DNA of 64,000 nt from Rhynchopus sp. YZ270_cl-10 (taxonomy: Eukaryota > Euglenozoa > Diplonemea > Diplonemida > Diplonemidae), in the NCBI GenBank assembly GCA_964035575.1, contig OZ037885.1, positions 930,001 to 994,000 on the forward strand. Reading direction: 5' to 3'. The position numbers and the translations under genes are program-made. Each line of letters starts with the position of its first letter. Position 1 is the first letter of the stretch. The notes under the pieces are model-generated. The model worked only from the letters and a program-made list of their open reading frames with translations. It was not told the origin of the DNA and made no database searches. Below, piece by piece: positions 41,630-51,988 of this stretch.

Positions 41630-44205
41630 ATGGAGGACCTCTACAGCGTGCTTGGCGTGAAGCGGACCAGCACCCAGGATGAAATCAAAAAGGCGTATAA
41701 GAAGCTTGCGCTGACGCACCACCCCGACCGGGCAGGCGCGAACAGCACTGCCGGCGAGCGCTTCAAGGCCATCGCAAGCGCCTACGAGGTGTTAGGGGAC
41801 ACCAAGGCGAGGGGGAAGTACAACGTTGCCGAGGCAAAGCGGAAGGAAGAGGAGCGAAAGCGTGGACACGGTGGGGTTGGGGTCAATGGGGGCCATTCCC
41901 GCACGCCGTTCTCCTCTGCGATGGGCGGGGCGAATGTGGTGCACCCATCTCGCCCGGTGCGTCAGGCCTTTGTGTGTGAGTGTCTGGACGGATTGACACG
42001 CACCTTTGACATCGATGCCACGATCTTCCCTTCCACCCTTGCGCACGGTGACCAGCTCATCGTCGGAGGAGACACAGGAGTAGTACTCGGTGTGACAGAG
42101 GACGCGGTGTGGTGGTGGAAGAATGGGTGCCAAATGCCGTCACGTCTAGGCTCGATAGGGCAGTTCCGCATCGAGCAGTCAGGTGCATTGAATTTGATTA
42201 AATGGAAGTGCACCGGCAACATCTTCCACAACGCTGCCATGCGGAACCGCATCTGTGAGTTGGAGAAACGCCGCATCGACTCCCTCCGGAAATTCAAAAA
42301 CAAAAAGAAGGAGCAAGAAGCGCGCGAGCTGAAGCAGCGCCGCAGCGAAGAGAAATCCAAGCGTATCGGCACCCAAATCGAGAACCTCGTTGTCAAAGAA
42401 GGCAGAAAACGTCACCAGGTCGAACTCAGCCTGATGGTGCAATTTGGCGAAACCCTTGCACGCCTTGGCTTCGAACGGCGTGTCAGCGAGTACTGGATTG
42501 AAACCAAGGCTGTCTTTGAGGGCCTCATGCAGGACGCCCGCGGGCTGGAGTCGAAGTGTTCTGGGGTCCCTTCCCCTCTGTTAAGCACAGACTCACCGCT
42601 GCTCCGTCCGTCGCAGAGCAACGACGAGATGCTCCAGGACGCGTTTGACGACATGGTGTACAGCGCACAGAGCAACAGCAATACCGACAACTCATCGTCC
42701 GGCGAACGCAGCCGCTCCGCACGCACTGCACTCCGCTTTGGCAAGAAAACACCTACCCCCGAGGAGAAACCCGCAACAAAGAAGAAGGCACGCACACCAA
42801 AGGCAGGCAGCAGTGCACCGAAGAAGAAGAAGACCGACTCGTCAGGACGCAGTGGGTCGACACCTATGCTACGCAGATCGAACAGCTTAAGCAGCAGTAT
42901 GAAGGCGAGGGCGACCATTGCGAGCCTGGTCGCGGCGCCTGCTCCTGCAGAGAAGGAAAAGGAGAAGGAGAAGGTGCGCAAGGACCGCCACAGCTCTGCT
43001 TCTCCACTGGTGCAGTCGTCCATCAGGTCGTATATGAGTGCGTCCATGACGTCGCTGCCTAGGGCACGCTCGTCGTCGTCATCCTCGCACGCAGCGCCCG
43101 TAGGCAACGGTGCACCCATCTCAGCCATCTCCTCCCGCTACGCTGTCTACAGCGGCCCGCAGTCCAACACAGCGGTCCAAGCCACACCCACACCGCCGCA
43201 GGAGTCGCTCTCAGCGCATGCGTCCCACTCTGCATCCCACCCACAGCCGAAGAAGCCGGTGTCAAGCAGTACCAGGCGGAGTAGCGATCAGAGCTTTACG
43301 TATGTAGAGGTTTTTGTGTTTTATTGGGTACACTCTCTGTTCAGCGGGATGTTGAATTTCAACTTTAATTTATTTCTCTTTATTGGAGGCAATACTGTCA
43401 TATTGATGTCATATCACACCACAAGAATTACCCCCACAAGGCTTCCACCACCACACCACACCACCCCACCACAGCGCCATGGCACGCAGAGAAGCAGCCG
43501 CCAAGAAGGAGAGTGGGTGGCGTCCGCCACCCCTGCCCCTGCTTGAAGTAGAGGGTTCATCAGCCTCGGACCCCTCAGACGACCTCGAGGATCTCCTCGA
43601 CTGCAGGGAGAGCGGCTGGTGCAACGACAAGATCTTCTCAGACTACAAAGCCTTCCTCTCAAACAGCCGTGTCCTCAGGGAGAGCTGGGAGAAGGTATGT
43701 GGGGGTCATCCCAGTCAATTTTTTTACACAAATTTTCTCTTTTTTTTAGCCCTCAACACAAAAACACATATGGGACAAAAACCCAACCGCTGTATTAAAC
43801 CCAACCCTCCTTATTTGTCACGAGAGGGCTTTGTATTTCAATTTTTTTTTTTTTTGAGGCTCAGGGTGGGACAAAAAACGTTCTCCTTTTCAACAGGGTT
43901 CATCTCTAGTAGATGAGATGGGTGCGTCGCTAGGGGAGAAGGGGGCGTCGTTTAATTTTGAGGACATTGTTTCCCCGATCCGGGCAACACCTGCACCCAC
44001 TGTGCAGCCGAAGTCACGCATGTCACGCATGCACAGCGACCCCTCCATGTCGATGTCTCTCTCCGTCAGCGCGCACAGCAACGGCCTCGGCCCGTCTCCG
44101 AAGGCAGGCGGAGGGGGCTCGCGTAAGCCACCCGTCTCTCGCAACCGCCACATCCGGTCGGGCATGCGGCCCTGCTCTCCCGGAGTGTCGGTCATGGAGA
44201 ATTAG
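41630..44205 (+). CDS. DnaJ-domain protein, three exons
   Basis: Exons 41630-43299, 43475-43694 and 43897-44205 join to 732 residues. Introns are 43300-43474 (phase 2, GTATGT...ACAG) and 43695-43896 (phase 0, GTATGT...ACAG); both junctions keep frame and composition shifts sharply at them. Residues 1-70 are a J domain with His31-Pro32-Asp33, the motif that stimulates Hsp70 ATPase, so a co-chaperone role is likely. About 105-195 is a compact region with several Trp that I do not recognise (around [16 protein letters not shown] and WWWKNG). About 205-260 is a very basic helical, probably coiled-coil stretch. The remainder is Ser-, Lys- and Pro-rich and probably disordered. No G/F region, zinc fingers or CTD as in classical DnaJ, so it is a class C (J-domain-only) type. 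Intron 2 contains a class III motif. Confidence 0.82.
43300..43474 (+). other. Intron 1 of the DnaJ gene
   Basis: 175 nt, GTATGT donor and CCACCACAG acceptor. Removal joins ...SSDQSFT to [10 protein letters not shown] in frame. Confidence 0.8.
43695..43896 (+). other. Intron 2 of the DnaJ gene
   Basis: 202 nt, GTATGT donor and TTTTCAACAG acceptor. It contains a class III motif, CACGAGAGGGCTTTGTATTT, followed by a T run (43819-43855). Confidence 0.8.
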
Positions 44206-45012
44206 GGGCAAGGTGGAGGAAGAGGAGGAGGAGGTGGTGGTGGTGGTTTATGTCATGATTGTCATTTTGATAGAAATACAGCGGACTGCATTTCAAGTCA
44301 AATTTGATGTTTTGTCGGGATGTAGAGGGGGGTAGATGGAGAAGTGAGTGCGGGTGGGTATATGGAGGTCTAAAGGTGCTGTAAGCGAATTCGTGTGCAT
44401 CTTTCTCTCAACTTTTCTGTGTATTGTGTGGGGGTGTCGATAACCCGGCGGAGAAGACAGTGCCTGTGTCCGTCGATGAACGGTGAGGCGTTTTTGCACC
44501 TTTCAACTTCTCTTTGTATTGTTTGAAAAAAAAAAAGTCAATTTATCGGAAAAATGCTTAGAATATTTCCCGTTATTGTTTCAAAGTTTTTGAGGAAGAA
44601 CTGAGCGGATCCTACTGGCTCCGCTGCCCCCTTTTTTTCATTTTTAAATGGTTTTCCTATACTGTGCGTTTCCTATTTGTCAACAAAAAAAATCCCCTCT
44701 TGTTTTTTTTATCCCTCAATTCGTAGTCTCAAAAAAAAAAAAATCCTATATTTCCCCTCTCCCTCCCCATTAACTTCCCTGTTTTTTGACACCCGTTTTT
44801 TTTTTTTTTTTTTTTGTAAGGTGCCTTGGCACAGAGCAGCTTAGGTGCATCTTATCAATTTTTTCTCTTTGTTTTTTTTTTAAACCCCACAACACAAACC
44901 CACAACGCAAACAAAAAATAATAACATTTTTTTTTTTGGAAGAAATTACCCCTTCTCCCTTCACACCCCTAAAATATAGCGTGGGGGGTTTGCATGGTCA
45001 TACACTACGCTA
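44206..45012. other. Spacer downstream of the DnaJ gene
   Basis: No gene. It contains a class II motif (44431-44512, with TCGATAACCC upstream) and a class I motif (44819-44855), both followed by T-rich tracts. Confidence 0.5.
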
Positions 45013-45235
45013 CATGTCATATGATATGGTAAAAAACGATGACATGTGCACATGTCATTTTTTGCCATGTGGTACGTGTTGGTACGTATCATTCTCTGTA
45101 CAGAACACGTACTATGTGAATGAGCGCTCAACACACCTTAGAAAAGTATGTGTTCTGTACAGAGAATGACACGTACCACGTGTCATTTTTTTCATGTCAT
45201 TCTGACACGTCACGACTGACATGAGGTGGTGTGTG
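45013..45235. repeat. Foldback repeat
   Basis: Long imperfect inverted repeat: TCATTCTCTGTACAGAACAC near 45090 pairs with its complement near 45160, and ACATGTCA-type text extends the arms. It encloses GAATGAGCGCTC. It has no coding capacity. Confidence 0.7.
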
Positions 45236-45268
45236 TCATTTTGAATTTTCAAAAAAAGCAATACATGG

Positions 45269-45350
45269 TGTGGCTGAATGGGGGGGTGTGCAAAAAGTGC
45301 ACAAGAAGTGCGCAATAAGTGCGAATCGCCCCCCCCTTTAGCCACACCAA
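45269..45350. repeat. Small foldback repeat
   Basis: GGTGTGGCTGAATGGGGGGG at the left pairs with CCCCCCTTTAGCCACACC at the right; the middle holds three short AAGTGC units. Confidence 0.65.
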
Positions 45351-45578
45351 ATACACAACGATTTTTTTTTCTAGAAGGTTTTCCCCCAGGGGGGTGGACT
45401 CACCTCGAGGGCTTAGAATCATCTTACATATTTTTTTTCTCTTTTTTTGAGGTACACTGTTCACAAGAGGGCTTTTGTATTTCAAGTCAACTTTTTTTCA
45501 ACCAAGATAAAATCAAAAGCTTTCCCCCCTCTCTCAGACACACAACACACCCTGCCATTTGAAAAAAAAATAAACAAG

Positions 45579-46556
45579 AATTACCACATGGGTGTTCCTA
45601 AGACGGAATACGAATACCACTTTTGGGATCGTGCACTTTTTTTTCTACAGGGATTCCCTTAGGGAAGAAAAAAAAGAGCAGAAGGGTAACTAAGAGACTT
45701 TAGAACGGTCTTTTTCACTGAGTGAGGTGCCCGCGAACTGGGATGGAATGAAACAACACAAAAAAAGACATTTTCCCCGTTGTAGGACGAACCCTCAAAT
45801 AAAAATTTCGCCTCCGGCGGATACCCCCTTTCTTCCACTGTGTACTGTGTACTGTGTACTGTGTACTGTGTACTGTGTACTGTGTACTGTGTACTGTGTA
45901 CTGTGTACTGTGTACTGTGTACTGTGTACTGTGTACTGTGTACTGTGTACTGTGTACTGTGTACTGTGTACTGTGTACTGTGTACTGTGTACTGTGTACT
46001 GTGTACTGTGTACTGTGTACTGTGTACTGTGTACTGTGTACTGTGTACTGTGTACTGTGTACTGTGTACTGTGTACTGTGTACTGTGTACTGTGTACTGT
46101 GTACTGTGTACTGTGTACTGTGTACTGTGTACTGTGTACTGTGTACTGTGTACTGTGTACTGTGTACTGTGTACTGTGTACTGTGTACTGTGTACTGTGT
46201 ACTGTGTACTGTGTACTGTGTACTGTGTACTGTGTACTGTGTACTGTGTACTGTGTACTGTGTACTGTGTACTGTGTACTGTGTACTGTGTACTGTGTAC
46301 TGTGTACTGTGTACTGTGTACTGTGTACTGTGTACTGTGTACTGTGTACTATGCGGTTATGCAGCCACGCCAATTTTTTTTAATGGTACCACCGCTGAAT
46401 GCTCGGGTCACCAAAAATTCAAATAAGACCAGTTTTGGGGTGTTTTGACCCTGTTTTTGACCCCCAAAGGGGAAGCCCACCCAAAGAAAAATAGTGGAAT
46501 ACGGACCCGATTTTCCCCCGAAAACCCCCGGAATACGGAACACCCATGAATTACCA
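45579..46556. mobile_element. hAT-like element carrying a 7-bp satellite array
   Basis: The element proper is 45587-46548 (962 bp), starting CATGGGTGTTCC and ending GGAACACCCATG. Both sides carry AATTACCA (45579-45586 and 46549-46556), a perfect 8-bp duplication. GGAATACG is repeated inside both ends. More than half of the element is a (TGTGTAC)n array (45837-46350). No transposase. Confidence 0.85.
45837..46350. repeat. Heptamer tandem array (TGTGTAC)n, ~73 copies
   Basis: 514 bp of an apparently perfect 7-bp unit. Because 7 is not a multiple of 3, frames through it give a repeating 7-residue peptide (CVLCTVY on +, HSTQYTV on -) without stops. Those frames are not genes. Confidence 0.97.
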
Positions 46557-46783
46557 CCTCCCAAAAAACAAAAAACAAAATCACAAAACAAAAACTTCAT
46601 CAACCACCCCCCATCCAAACTTCCCTGCCTTTATCGTCTCTAGCAGTGGCGCTGCAGGTCCAGTTCATGGGGGCATTTATTTTGTCAATTTTTTTGTCAA
46701 AAAAACCCCCCCGTGAGAAAAAAACTGGCACATATTTTGCAGCTTTAAAACACTACTGTTGAAATCAGTTTTTTTTCGATGTA

Positions 46784-46889
46784 CCGCAATCGTATAAAAA
46801 ATTATCGACCGTACTAATGTTCGACCTTTCAGCATTTTTCTGGAAGTCCGACCTTTTTTTTTTACGGTCAATAATTTTTACGATTACAG
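46784..46889. mobile_element. 106-bp MITE with TA flanks
   Basis: Inverted ends CCGCAATCGTA.. and ..CGATTACAG with arms around AAAAATTATCGACCGTA (a few mismatches), flanked by TA at 46782-46783 and 46890-46891. It is probably Tc1/mariner-type and related to 39097-39187. Confidence 0.65.
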
Positions 46890-46891
46890 TA

Positions 46892-47918
46892 ATCCCTATG
46901 GGAACAATGCCTCAAAACACCCCCCCGCCCCATTTGAATATGCCTTGTTCACAATGACCATACAGAGGCTTAACACATCTTAGAAACATTTTTTTTTTTA
47001 AAAGGTGACTAAGCGCTGTGCAGCTTAGGTTCATCTCACTAAAATTTCTTTTTTTTTACTTCTATTTTTTTTGGGTGAATATCAAGATTGCTACAGTGCC
47101 CACCCTCTGTCTCTTGCCCCCTTCTCTGTTCCTTTAAATAGCCCGTTTTTTTAGTGTTTCTGGAGGGACAACAAACACAAACAAAAAAAAAAGCAAGGGT
47201 ACTTCTTTAGCACCCTCTGTACCTTCTTTTCATTAGAAAAAGAATGTATATGAAACAAAGTGTTTCTGGAGGGAAAAGCTTACTCCTTCTATTTGCTCTC
47301 CTTTAAAGATCCTGTGAAAAAATAGAAAAAAAATAGTGGAGCACACTCTAGGGTGGCTACACTAATACAACCACGTTTTTCAAATAAAAATTTTATGGCT
47401 GCTATCTAACGATAGTAGTCTAACATATCAGACATTATAGGCTCCGCAGAGCAGAGAAATCAGTTAAAAAAAAAAATGTTCAAAACATTGAGCTGGGCAA
47501 TGCAGGAACGGGGAGGTGGTTGGCTTGTGAAGGTAGAGGGGTTTGGGAGATGTTCTAATGGGGGGGGAAAGAGTAAACTATTTCAATCAATGTATCAAAA
47601 AACGTGTGTGTTTTTTTATTTTAAATTGCCCCATTTTTTATTCTTATTTTGTTTTTGTCTATTCTCCCTCTTTGTGCACAAGGTGGTGGGTTGGGTAGTG
47701 GGTGGGATGGGGATGGGGACATTGGGGTGGGTGGGTCACGAAGATGAATCCGACGTGCTCACACAAAACGCAGGTCTCACTTTTTGTGTGTACACGTGAG
47801 GCACATTCATCTTTCAAGTATTTTTTCTCTTTTTTTTCTCCTCTCTTTTCAGTATCAATGTCAGTTCTCTCTTTTTGTGGGTTGGTATGCTTGCTAGGGT
47901 GTGGGAGGGAGGGGGGGG
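46892..47918. other. Spacer with short hairpin motifs
   Basis: No gene. Class I motifs at 46953-46990 and 47003-47045, a class IV motif at 47783-47825 (GTACACGTGAGGCACATTCATC), and a CTACACTAATACAAC repeat at about 47350-47375. Confidence 0.5.
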
Positions 47919-49697
47919 TAGGGGGTCCGACTGTGAGTAAAATGACCGTACCAAAAACTCATTATTAAACTTCTGGTCATTTCCAAGGCAATTGCGGGTG
48001 AAAAACACCCTCAGAGTGGGTCACAGGGGGCCTGTGGGCCGAAAAACGACCCAGAAGCCACCCCAGAATACAAAAAAATGGAAAAAAATAGTGAAAAAAC
48101 GGCTTTTTGGCGGTTTTGGCCATTTTGGGCAAAATAGCGGTTTTTCAAGAAAAAACCAAAAAAGCGGCTATTTTTTGACATCACAAAACCTCCTTTGGCA
48201 CAAATATACCCCAAAAGTGGCCTGTGAGTCCATTCCAACCTGTTTTGGACATATTTGACACTTTTGGAAGTGTTTTTTTGGTGTTTTTACGTCAAAAAAA
48301 ATACCCTGGCAATACCCTGACCGCGCTCCGGCAGCATTCCGGCATGCTGTTTGACCCATATAGGGGTCAAGAAATGGCCAAAAACCCCCGAAAAAGGACC
48401 CTGGGAGCCCAGATAGTTCCAAATTTCCACCACATCCCCACCCCAACACCGCAAAAACACGACAGAAAATCGTCTTAAAAAACACACTTTTTTCAAAAAG
48501 GTCATTATGGAGCCTGTCTGACGATAGCGATTTTTCAAGAAAAAACCAAAAAAACGGCTATTTTTTGACATCACAAAACCTCTTTTAGCACAAATATGCC
48601 TCAAAAGTGGCCCGTGAGTCCATTCCAACCTGTTTTGGACATATTTGACACTTTTGCAAGTGTTTTTTTGGTGTTTTTACATCAAAAAAAAATGGTATGG
48701 CAGCGCTCCGGCAGCATTCCAGCATGCTGTCTGACCCATATAGGGGTCAAGAAATGGCTAAAAACCCCCGAAAAAGGACCCTGGGAGCCCAGATAGTTCC
48801 AAATTTCCACCACATCCCCACCCAAACACCGCAAAAACACGACAGAAAATCGTCTTAAAAAACACACTTTTTTTGATAAAACAACTTGTTGTCAATTCTA
48901 AAAAGATTGGAGGCAGCGCTGCAGGGCAAACAAAACGGATTGAAAAAAACAGAAGCTTGCTTGTTTTCTTTGAGTACTCAATTAACCACAACAACCGTAC
49001 TTCAGTTTAACACATTTTTTCACCTTTTTGTTTTCCCGGCTTTGAGCGCACAAACAAAAGACCCGATCTTTTTCAAAAAGGCTATTATGGAACCTGCCTG
49101 ATGACCTTTTTGAAAAAAGTATGTTTTTTAAGACGATTTTCTGTCGTGTTTTTGCGGTGTTTGGGTGGGGATGAGGTGGAAATTTGGAAAGATTGGGGTT
49201 CCGGGGGCCCTTTTTCGGGGGTTTTAAGCAAAAATATGGCCGAGAATGCGGTCGGAGCAATGGTGGCAGTGCTGTCCAAGGACCGTCCAAGGATTTTTGG
49301 GGGGTGTTTTTCAGCGTGAAAACACCAAAAAAACACTTCCAAAAGTGTCAAATATGTCCAAAACAGGTTGGAATGGACTCACAGGCCACTTTTGGGGTAT
49401 ATTTGTGCCAAAGGAGGTTTTGTGATGTCAAAAAATAGCCGCTTTTTTGGTTTTTTCTTGAAAAACCGCTATTTTGCCCAAAATGGCCAAAACCGCCAAA
49501 AAGCCGTTTTTTCACTATTTTTTTCCATTTTTTTGTATTCTGGGGTGGCTTCTGGGTCGTTTTTCGGCCCACAGGCCCCCTGTGACCCACTCTGAGGGTG
49601 TTTTTCACCCGCAATTGCCTTGGAAATGACCAGAAGTTTAATAATGAGTTTTTGGTACGAAATTTTATACACAAGTCTATTAGGAGTCGGACCCCCT
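47919..49697. mobile_element. Long-TIR foldback element (MULE-like?)
   Basis: Terminal arms of about 380 bp (47919-48300 and 49319-49697) are inverted copies, beginning TAGGGGGTCCGACT. The left part also holds a ~345-bp direct duplication (48135-48480 against 48525-48870), and part of that unit reappears inverted at 49085-49240. A ~200-bp unique core (48873-49070) separates the halves. Outside both ends lies GGAGGGGGGG, consistent with a 9-11-bp duplication as in Mutator-like elements, though runs of G make this uncertain. No ORF with a motif. Confidence 0.75.
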
Positions 49698-50473
49698 AGG
49701 AGGGGGGGGGGGGGGGGGCATTTTTTATAGTGTAGCTGCCATAAATACAGTAGTCACTGTGTTTTTTTTTTAAAGTCTGATCGTTTCATTGTGAAACGCA
49801 AGGGTGTGTGTGTGTGTGTGTGTGAGTGCATATGAGTTGGGTGAAAGTGCCCTCACAAAAAGAAAGTCAAAAGACACTTTACAAGCCTTTCTGAACCCAG
49901 TCAACCCGACACTCATTTTTCCTATCATTTATGTATTTACCAACCACCCCACGAAAACATGGCGCGAACAACTTGTCGATTCAAAGAAAAAATGGGGGAG
50001 GGGAGGGGAAACAAAGTGAAGACTGTCTGGCAGCTCCACTAAACCAAACCAGAGTATCAAGCATGTTCCCAGATCACGTGATTTTGACCAAAATTTTGGG
50101 GTCCAGATCACGAAAAAAAAAAAGGGGTATGGGGTGCGTTTTTGGGCGTTTTTGTCGATCGCATCGTCCGATTCGGTGCGATTGCAGAAAGTGATGGGGT
50201 CATTTTGGAAAAATGGATAAAATTTTATTGACTTAAATTTTTGCAAAATATGAACCCATACTCGTAAACAAGGGTCATTTTCAGGTTTGAAAACCCAACT
50301 TCAGATGAAATTGTGGTGTTTTGAGTGGGAACACAGTAGCGCCGCAGGCGCACGGTACCCAACTTTTGTCTTTTTTCTTTTTCCCTTTTCTCTGCTTTCT
50401 TTTGATTGCGCGAGCCGATTGCTCTCCACGGTGGGGTCACATGTGTGTGCAAAAACACTCTGAAGTACCCTTA
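49698..50473. other. Spacer with repeat remnants
   Basis: No gene. Poly-G (about 49699-49719), a TG microsatellite (about 49804-49826), a module related to the inside of the 19917-20556 element (about 50160-50300, with TGATGGGGTCATTTTGG), and a GCGCCGCAGGCGCACGGTAC copy at 50338-50363. Confidence 0.5.
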
Positions 50474-51746
50474 TGGGGTGTTCCGGGGTATGGAATTTTG
50501 GGAATTTTCATTTCAATTCACAACTCTTCACAACTTTTCACAACTCTTCACAAAAAAGTGCGTGTGAAGAGTTGTGAAGAGTTGTGAAAAGTTGTGAACA
50601 GTTGTGAACAGTTGTGACGTGGCGAGGTCTGGGTGGTGCCTGGGCACCCACCTACCCAGGTAGGTACAGGGCACCTTGGCGGACGTTGTTTGGCAACACA
50701 GGCGGTTCTGTGTGCAAAAAGTGCTTAAAACGGTGTGGCTGACCCGACAATTTGGGCCCTTTCGGGCCACGTGTTTTTAGGTGTTTTTTTCAACTTTTTA
50801 ATCGGTTTGCATTTTGGGATCCGCCCGTGCAGTGGTGGGGTCAATGTTGAAAATTGGACAATTTTATGACCACTTAAATTTTTGGAAAATATGAGCCCGG
50901 TCATTAATAGGCGGGGCCATTTTCGGATAAAATTGTCCCCAAAATCCGGTTTGGCTTCAACACTAAACGAGGAGCACTCGTCAAGCTCTCGAAACTATGA
51001 GGAGGGCCCTGGAGGCTCTCGACCCAAGGGAGTTGACAGGTCTTGTGGGTAGGCCTTGGGAGCGTTGAAACCTTCTTTCCCCTCTGACAAAAAACTGGGG
51101 ACAGCAGCAAGGGATCACCCACTTTTCGAAGTGGGTGTCGTCGTATCTAGTATAGTCTCCCGTTTAGACCCCAGCTCAGAGCAAGCAAAACAGGTCACCC
51201 CCTGGCAAAAATAGCACCAAAACTTTTCTGGCGAAGCCAAGGTGCGCAACATTTCGGGTAGACCTGCGGGCTACCACTCGGAATTTTTAGCTGCGCCGCA
51301 GGCGCACGGTACGCTACTTTTTTATGAGTTGCGAACATGTTGAAAAAAAAAGACAACAAGCGAACTATCCGCGGACTTCCGTCGTCCTCCTCGCACAGGG
51401 GGTGGGGTGGTACGGCCAACTTGACCCACGGACCCACGCTAGCTAGCCCTGTGCACAGCACACTTGACCTGACCAGTCCTGCAAAAAACCCTGGAAAAAA
51501 AGCCCCCCTTTTTTTTAATCCAATTCACAACTCTTCACAACTGTTCACAACTCTTCACAACATCTGTGTTTTTTTCATCCAAATTTTCATTTCAATTCAC
51601 AACTCTTCACAACTTTTCACAACTCTTCACAACTCTTCACATAAAAATGGCAAATACTATGTTGTGAAAACTTGTGAAAACTTGTGAAAAGTTGTGAAAA
51701 CTTGTGAACGTGCCCAAAATTCCACACCCCGGAACACCCCACCTTA
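50469..51746. mobile_element. DNA transposon with 11-bp repeat arrays at both ends
   Basis: The element 50474-51741 (1268 bp) has ends TGGGGTGTTCCGGGGT and the complement, with CCCAAAATTCC inside both, flanked by CCTTA on each side. The ends resemble those of the hAT-like element at 45587. Just inside each end lie arrays of TTCACAACTCT units, each followed by the same units inverted (50517-50620 and 51530-51705). The middle has a TGGTGGGGTCAATGTTG module (about 50815-50930) and a GCGCCGCAGGCGCACGGTAC copy at 51291-51317. Confidence 0.75.
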
Positions 51747-51988
51747 CTATGAAATATGAGATTCTCTGGTTTTAGCAAGGAAAAACCCAAGCAAAATCGT
51801 CAAAAATCTACGATAGTCGGTAGGCGCGTAGCGCGACCCCCGTGCGCACCCCACTTTTTTTTTTTTTGTTTTTCCCGGAAAAGTACCGCAATTGACGGAT
51901 CGCGATCCGTGCGAACCGTGGTGGTGACTCATCTGAAAAAATATTGAGTAGAACATCTGCAGATCGTGTGCGAGCACTTTTTTTTTTT

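Noticed and set aside
45837-46350. CRISPR or telomere-like array
   Set aside because: The 7-bp unit is continuous without spacers, and lies inside a transposon with a target duplication; it is not at a chromosome end.
45727-46448. Long open frames (190-218 codons) in several frames on both strands through the heptamer array
   Set aside because: They result from a stop-free 7-bp repeat, which reads the same peptide cycle in every frame; composition and context are those of a transposon.
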